Part shown: positions 61,805 through 64,000 of the stretch, one piece after another
Layout: each line of letters starts with the position of its first letter
Position numbering within the stretch: the stretch's first letter is position 1
NCBI RefSeq assembly: GCF_004342485.1
Contig: NZ_SMBU01000007.1
Span: 124,001 to 188,000, forward strand
Direction of reading: 5' to 3'
DNA length: 64,000 bases
From: Roseateles saccharophilus
Lineage (GTDB): Bacteria; Pseudomonadota; Gammaproteobacteria; Burkholderiales; Burkholderiaceae_C
The notes under the pieces: generated by a model
What the model saw: only the letters and a program-made list of their open reading frames with translations
The model's database searches: none
What the model was told of the DNA's origin: nothing
Position numbers and translations under genes: made by a program

Positions 61805-62583
61805 GGCTTGACCGGTTGCGGTGGTTCGGACAGGTTCGCGCGCGGCAGCCAGGCAAACATCGAGTCCACGGTGACCGTGTCGATGTGGCTGGTGAAGCGG
61901 CGCGCGCTCGGATGATCGTCGAAGGCGATGTTGGCCTGGGTCATGCGCCCGCCGAGGCGGGTCAGCGTGGACAGGTGCAGGTCGGTGGGCTGGTAGCCCT
62001 GGGCGCGCAGCCAGGCCTGGGCGTCGCGGCGGGTGGCCAGGCCCGGCGCGGCCGCGCCGGCCAGCGTCTCCAGCACCCACTGGTTGCTCTGCTGATAGGT
62101 CGTAGCGAAGGGGTAGGCCACCATGCTGTAGCGGCGCTCGTTGAAGCGCGCCACGCGGGCGTTGTCGGTCAGCACCGGCAGCAGGGCCTGCTGCAATTCG
62201 GGCTTGAGCGCGACATAGGCGGCGTCATAGCGGTAGGGCTTGTCCATGAAGAACTCGCCCAGGCCCTGGCGGTACAGGGCCGCGTGGTCGGTGCCGCAGT
62301 GGTTGAGCTTGTGCATCACGCGCCAGACGGCGGGCTGTTGCGTCGTGTCTTTGTAGACGAAGCCCAGGTGGGACCACTGCAGGCCGTACTTGGAGAGATC
62401 CTGGCCGGCGCGGGCCAGCAGCACGACCTGGGCGCCACTGGCGTCGAGCTGGCGGGCCGTGGCCTGGGCGAGGGCCAGGCCCTGCTCGACCTGGCGAACC
62501 GTCTGCGGCTTCTCCTCGCAGGGCCGGCCGGCCTGGGCTGCGGCCGCTGCGGCGAGCAGCAGCAGGGCAGCGATGCGTTTCAC
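61801..62583 (-). CDS. DUF2145 family exported protein
   Basis: A 260-residue protein with a signal peptide (RIAALLLLAAAAAAQAG). The mature domain contains VVLLARAGQDLSKYGLQWSH, HLGFVYKD, LNHCGTDHAALYRQGLGEFF and MVAYPFATTYQQSNQWVLET, the pattern of DUF2145. The conserved H, C, N and Q residues resemble NlpC/P60-like cysteine peptidase or amidase/acyltransferase folds (inference). It is probably periplasmic. Both ends carry 4-nt overlaps with neighbours. Confidence 0.85.
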   Translation of the reverse strand: MKRIAALLLLAAAAAAQAGRPCEEKPQTVRQVEQGLALAQATARQLDASGAQVVLLARAGQDLSKYGLQWSHLGFVYKDTTQQPAVWRVMHKLNHCGTDHAALYRQGLGEFFMDKPYRYDAAYVALKPELQQALLPVLTDNARVARFNERRYSMVAYPFATTYQQSNQWVLETLAGAAAPGLATRRDAQAWLRAQGYQPTDLHLSTLTRLGGRMTQANIAFDDHPSARRFTSHIDTVTVDSMFAWLPRANLSEPPQPVKP

Positions 62584-63005
62584 CGGCTGACCTGCTCGTT
62601 GTAGAGCAGGGCCTTGCCGATCTCGTTGGGGATGAAGGCGATGACCTCGCCCGCCACCGACAGCACGGTGCCCGCGCCGATGACCGAGACGGTCACCGCG
62701 GCGCCGGTCGACACGACGACGCCCCTGGCCAGCTGGCCCGAAGTGCGCAGGCTGATGCGCACGCCGTCGGAGGCCCGCTCCAGCACCCAGACGGTCGCGC
62801 CGCCGACCACCTCGACGCTGACGACGGTCAGCGTGACGCCCGCGGCCAGGATGGCCGACGGCGCGACGCTGAGGGCCGCGCCGGTGGCGCTGACGGCCAT
62901 GACGGACAGGGCGACCGGCGCGACCGAGATCGCGCTGAGCTCTGACTGGGCCTGCGCGCAGGACAGGGCCAGGGACAGGGTGAGGGCGGCGAACAAGGGC
63001 TTCAT
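62580..63005 (-). CDS. Hypothetical exported protein, first of the lipid operon
   Basis: A 141-residue protein with a signal peptide (LFAALTLSLALSCAQAQ) and a valine/alanine/serine-rich hydrophobic middle (SVAPSAILAAGVTLTVVSVE, GAAVTVSVIGAGTVLSVAGE) ending FIPNEIGKALLYNEQVSR. Small weakly hydrophobic segments could associate with the membrane. Not recognised as a named family. Its stop overlaps the DUF2145 start (ATGA). Confidence 0.7.
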   Translation of the reverse strand: MKPLFAALTLSLALSCAQAQSELSAISVAPVALSVMAVSATGAALSVAPSAILAAGVTLTVVSVEVVGGATVWVLERASDGVRISLRTSGQLARGVVVSTGAAVTVSVIGAGTVLSVAGEVIAFIPNEIGKALLYNEQVSR

Positions 63006-63027
63006 GTCGAGGGCTCCCGGGGGTGGG

Positions 63028-63492
63028 TCACTGGGCTTCGGCGCTGGCGGCCATCGCCTCGCGGCGGCCCTGCAGGCGGGCCTCGAACAGGTCGGCCTCG
63101 TGGGCGTCGCGCAGCATCTTGGCCAGCGTGAAGACGTTGGAGATCAGGTAGAGCCAGCAGACGCCGAGGTAGGCCTTCCAGACCGGCTGTATCTCCATGC
63201 GCCACAGGCCCCAGCCCGTCAGGCCCATGGCCAGTGCGAAGCCGCTCCAGACGACGAGGCGCCACATCGGCGTGTCTACCTGGCGGTCCTGGTTGTCGCG
63301 GATGAACTTGGCCAGCGCGAAGGCGGTGGACAGGCAGAACACATAGCCCATCACCATGAAGGCGCGGTCCAGGTCGGCGCCGGGCAGCCAGGCCAGGCCC
63401 GAGCCGCACAGCATCACGCTGATGGCGAAGGACACCCAGACCTGGAGGCGCCAGGCGCCGGTGTCGCGACGGATGACGGGAGCGTTGGCCAT
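63028..63492 (-). CDS. YiaA/YiaB-like inner-membrane protein
   Basis: A 154-residue protein with two similar two-helix units: WVSFAISVMLCGSGLAWLPG with MGYVFCLSTAFALAKFIRDN, then VWSGFALAMGLTGWGLWRME with LISNVFTLAKMLRDAHEADL. This duplicated hairpin is the YiaA/B pattern; no function is known. ATG 63492 (MANAPVIRRD) was chosen, but the frame is open to ATG 63606, which overlaps the upstream amidohydrolase stop (ATGA), so a 192-residue product is possible. The 22-bp gap to the next gene suggests loose linkage with the lipid operon. Confidence 0.72.
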   Translation of the reverse strand: MANAPVIRRDTGAWRLQVWVSFAISVMLCGSGLAWLPGADLDRAFMVMGYVFCLSTAFALAKFIRDNQDRQVDTPMWRLVVWSGFALAMGLTGWGLWRMEIQPVWKAYLGVCWLYLISNVFTLAKMLRDAHEADLFEARLQGRREAMAASAEAQ

Positions 63493-63602
63493 GTTGTCGT
63501 CGTGTGACCGGCTGTTGCGATGGGCGCGATCTTGCGTGATGCCTGCGAAGGCCGGCTCGGGAATAGTGCCGAGGCGCACGGCGAGCGCCGCGAGGTAGCG
63601 TT

Positions 63603-64000
63603 TCATGCGCCCGATGGGCGTTCGAAGTGGGGGCGGGTCGCGAAAACGGGCGCGGTGAAGGCGGCACCGCGCCAGCGCGCGAGGCGCTTGAGGGCCAGGT
63701 CGAAGAGCAGCGGGTTGTGCTCGCGCAGCCGTTCCAGCGCGGGCGCATCGGTGGCCTCCAGCAGGCCCGCGCCGACCAGGGCGGGCAGGCGGATCGCGGC
63801 CGGGATGCCGGGCAGCGGGTAGTCCGAGCCATGCAGCAGGCGCGGGTGCCAGTCCTCGCGTGCCAGCAGCATGCGGGCGACATCGGGCCCGCGGTTGGCC
63901 TGCAGCACGACGGAGACATCGCCCAGCAGCCGGCCGCCCCAGTCCTCGTCCATCAGCCGGGCGAACAGCGAGAAGGAGCTGGCCGGGCGCGGGCGCCCGC
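63603..64000 (-). CDS. Amidohydrolase family protein, C-terminal part
   Basis: The 3' end (about 131 codons) of a minus-strand gene that continues beyond the window. The visible part contains LLHGSDYPLPG, with the aspartate expected to bind the catalytic metal in TIM-barrel amidohydrolases of the Amidohydro_2 type, followed by helices ending DLALKRLARW. The substrate is unknown, and the remaining metal ligands lie outside the window. Confidence 0.75.
   Translation of the reverse strand, partial: GRPRPASSFSLFARLMDEDWGGRLLGDVSVVLQANRGPDVARMLLAREDWHPRLLHGSDYPLPGIPAAIRLPALVGAGLLEATDAPALERLREHNPLLFDLALKRLARWRGAAFTAPVFATRPHFERPSGA

Overview
The window is a gene-dense, high-GC chromosomal segment whose genes look betaproteobacterial, most like Burkholderiales of the Roseateles/Mitsuaria/Rubrivivax type. 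The main clues are tandem branched-chain-type ABC importers, OxyR/KatG, queA-tgt, panB-panC, a 'translational machinery' family protein and typical Burkholderiales interspersed repeats. Assignments rest on reading the translations and known family motifs; no database search was run. I saw no rRNA, tRNA, CRISPR array, prophage or intact insertion sequence.

Layout. 1-8765: penicillin-binding protein 1C (cut by the window edge) and a thioester-containing alpha-2-macroglobulin, a pair that is normally adjacent. Here they are separated by about 2.3 kb of toxin-antitoxin debris (a HigBA-like pair with a frameshifted toxin, a Phd antitoxin fragment, a frameshifted PIN toxin and its antitoxin) plus two small unrelated genes. 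9044-10971: an AraC regulator divergent from a DMT-type exporter. 10904-25112: one long minus-strand block made of a TonB receptor, a PAS/sigma-54 activator, two complete branched-chain-type ABC importers and an alpha/beta hydrolase. Two near-identical -24/-12 promoters, each with a matching upstream element at the same distance, suggest one sigma-54 regulon. 25386-26318: a divergent secreted metallo-beta-lactamase-fold hydrolase.

26358-32069: a 1360-residue membrane protein of unknown function, a secreted EXORDIUM-like protein and an NTF2-like protein. 32097-36064: release factor 3 and a LytTR two-component system coupled to a small exported protein. 36217-43318: an oxidative-stress cluster (DJ-1/PfpI protein, Dps, katG, oxyR) interrupted by a chemoreceptor and a decayed gene; an AT-rich nested dyad in front of katG looks like an OxyR operator. 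43405-54190: housekeeping genes (panB, panC, two prolyl isomerase lipoproteins, phosphofructokinase, recG, queA, tgt) and small unknowns.

54138-57223: a PhnD-like periplasmic binding protein paired with a hybrid-free sensor kinase. 57377-63005: six minus-strand genes joined by successive 4-nt start/stop overlaps: an exported unknown, a DUF2145 protein, an LplT/Aas-like transporter-acyltransferase, a small membrane protein, an Lgt-like protein and a radical SAM enzyme resembling the archaeal tetraether lipid synthase family. This predicted lipid-modifying operon is the best candidate in the window for an undescribed system; the sigma-54 TonB/ABC uptake regulon is the second. A YiaA-type membrane protein and the end of an amidohydrolase close the window.
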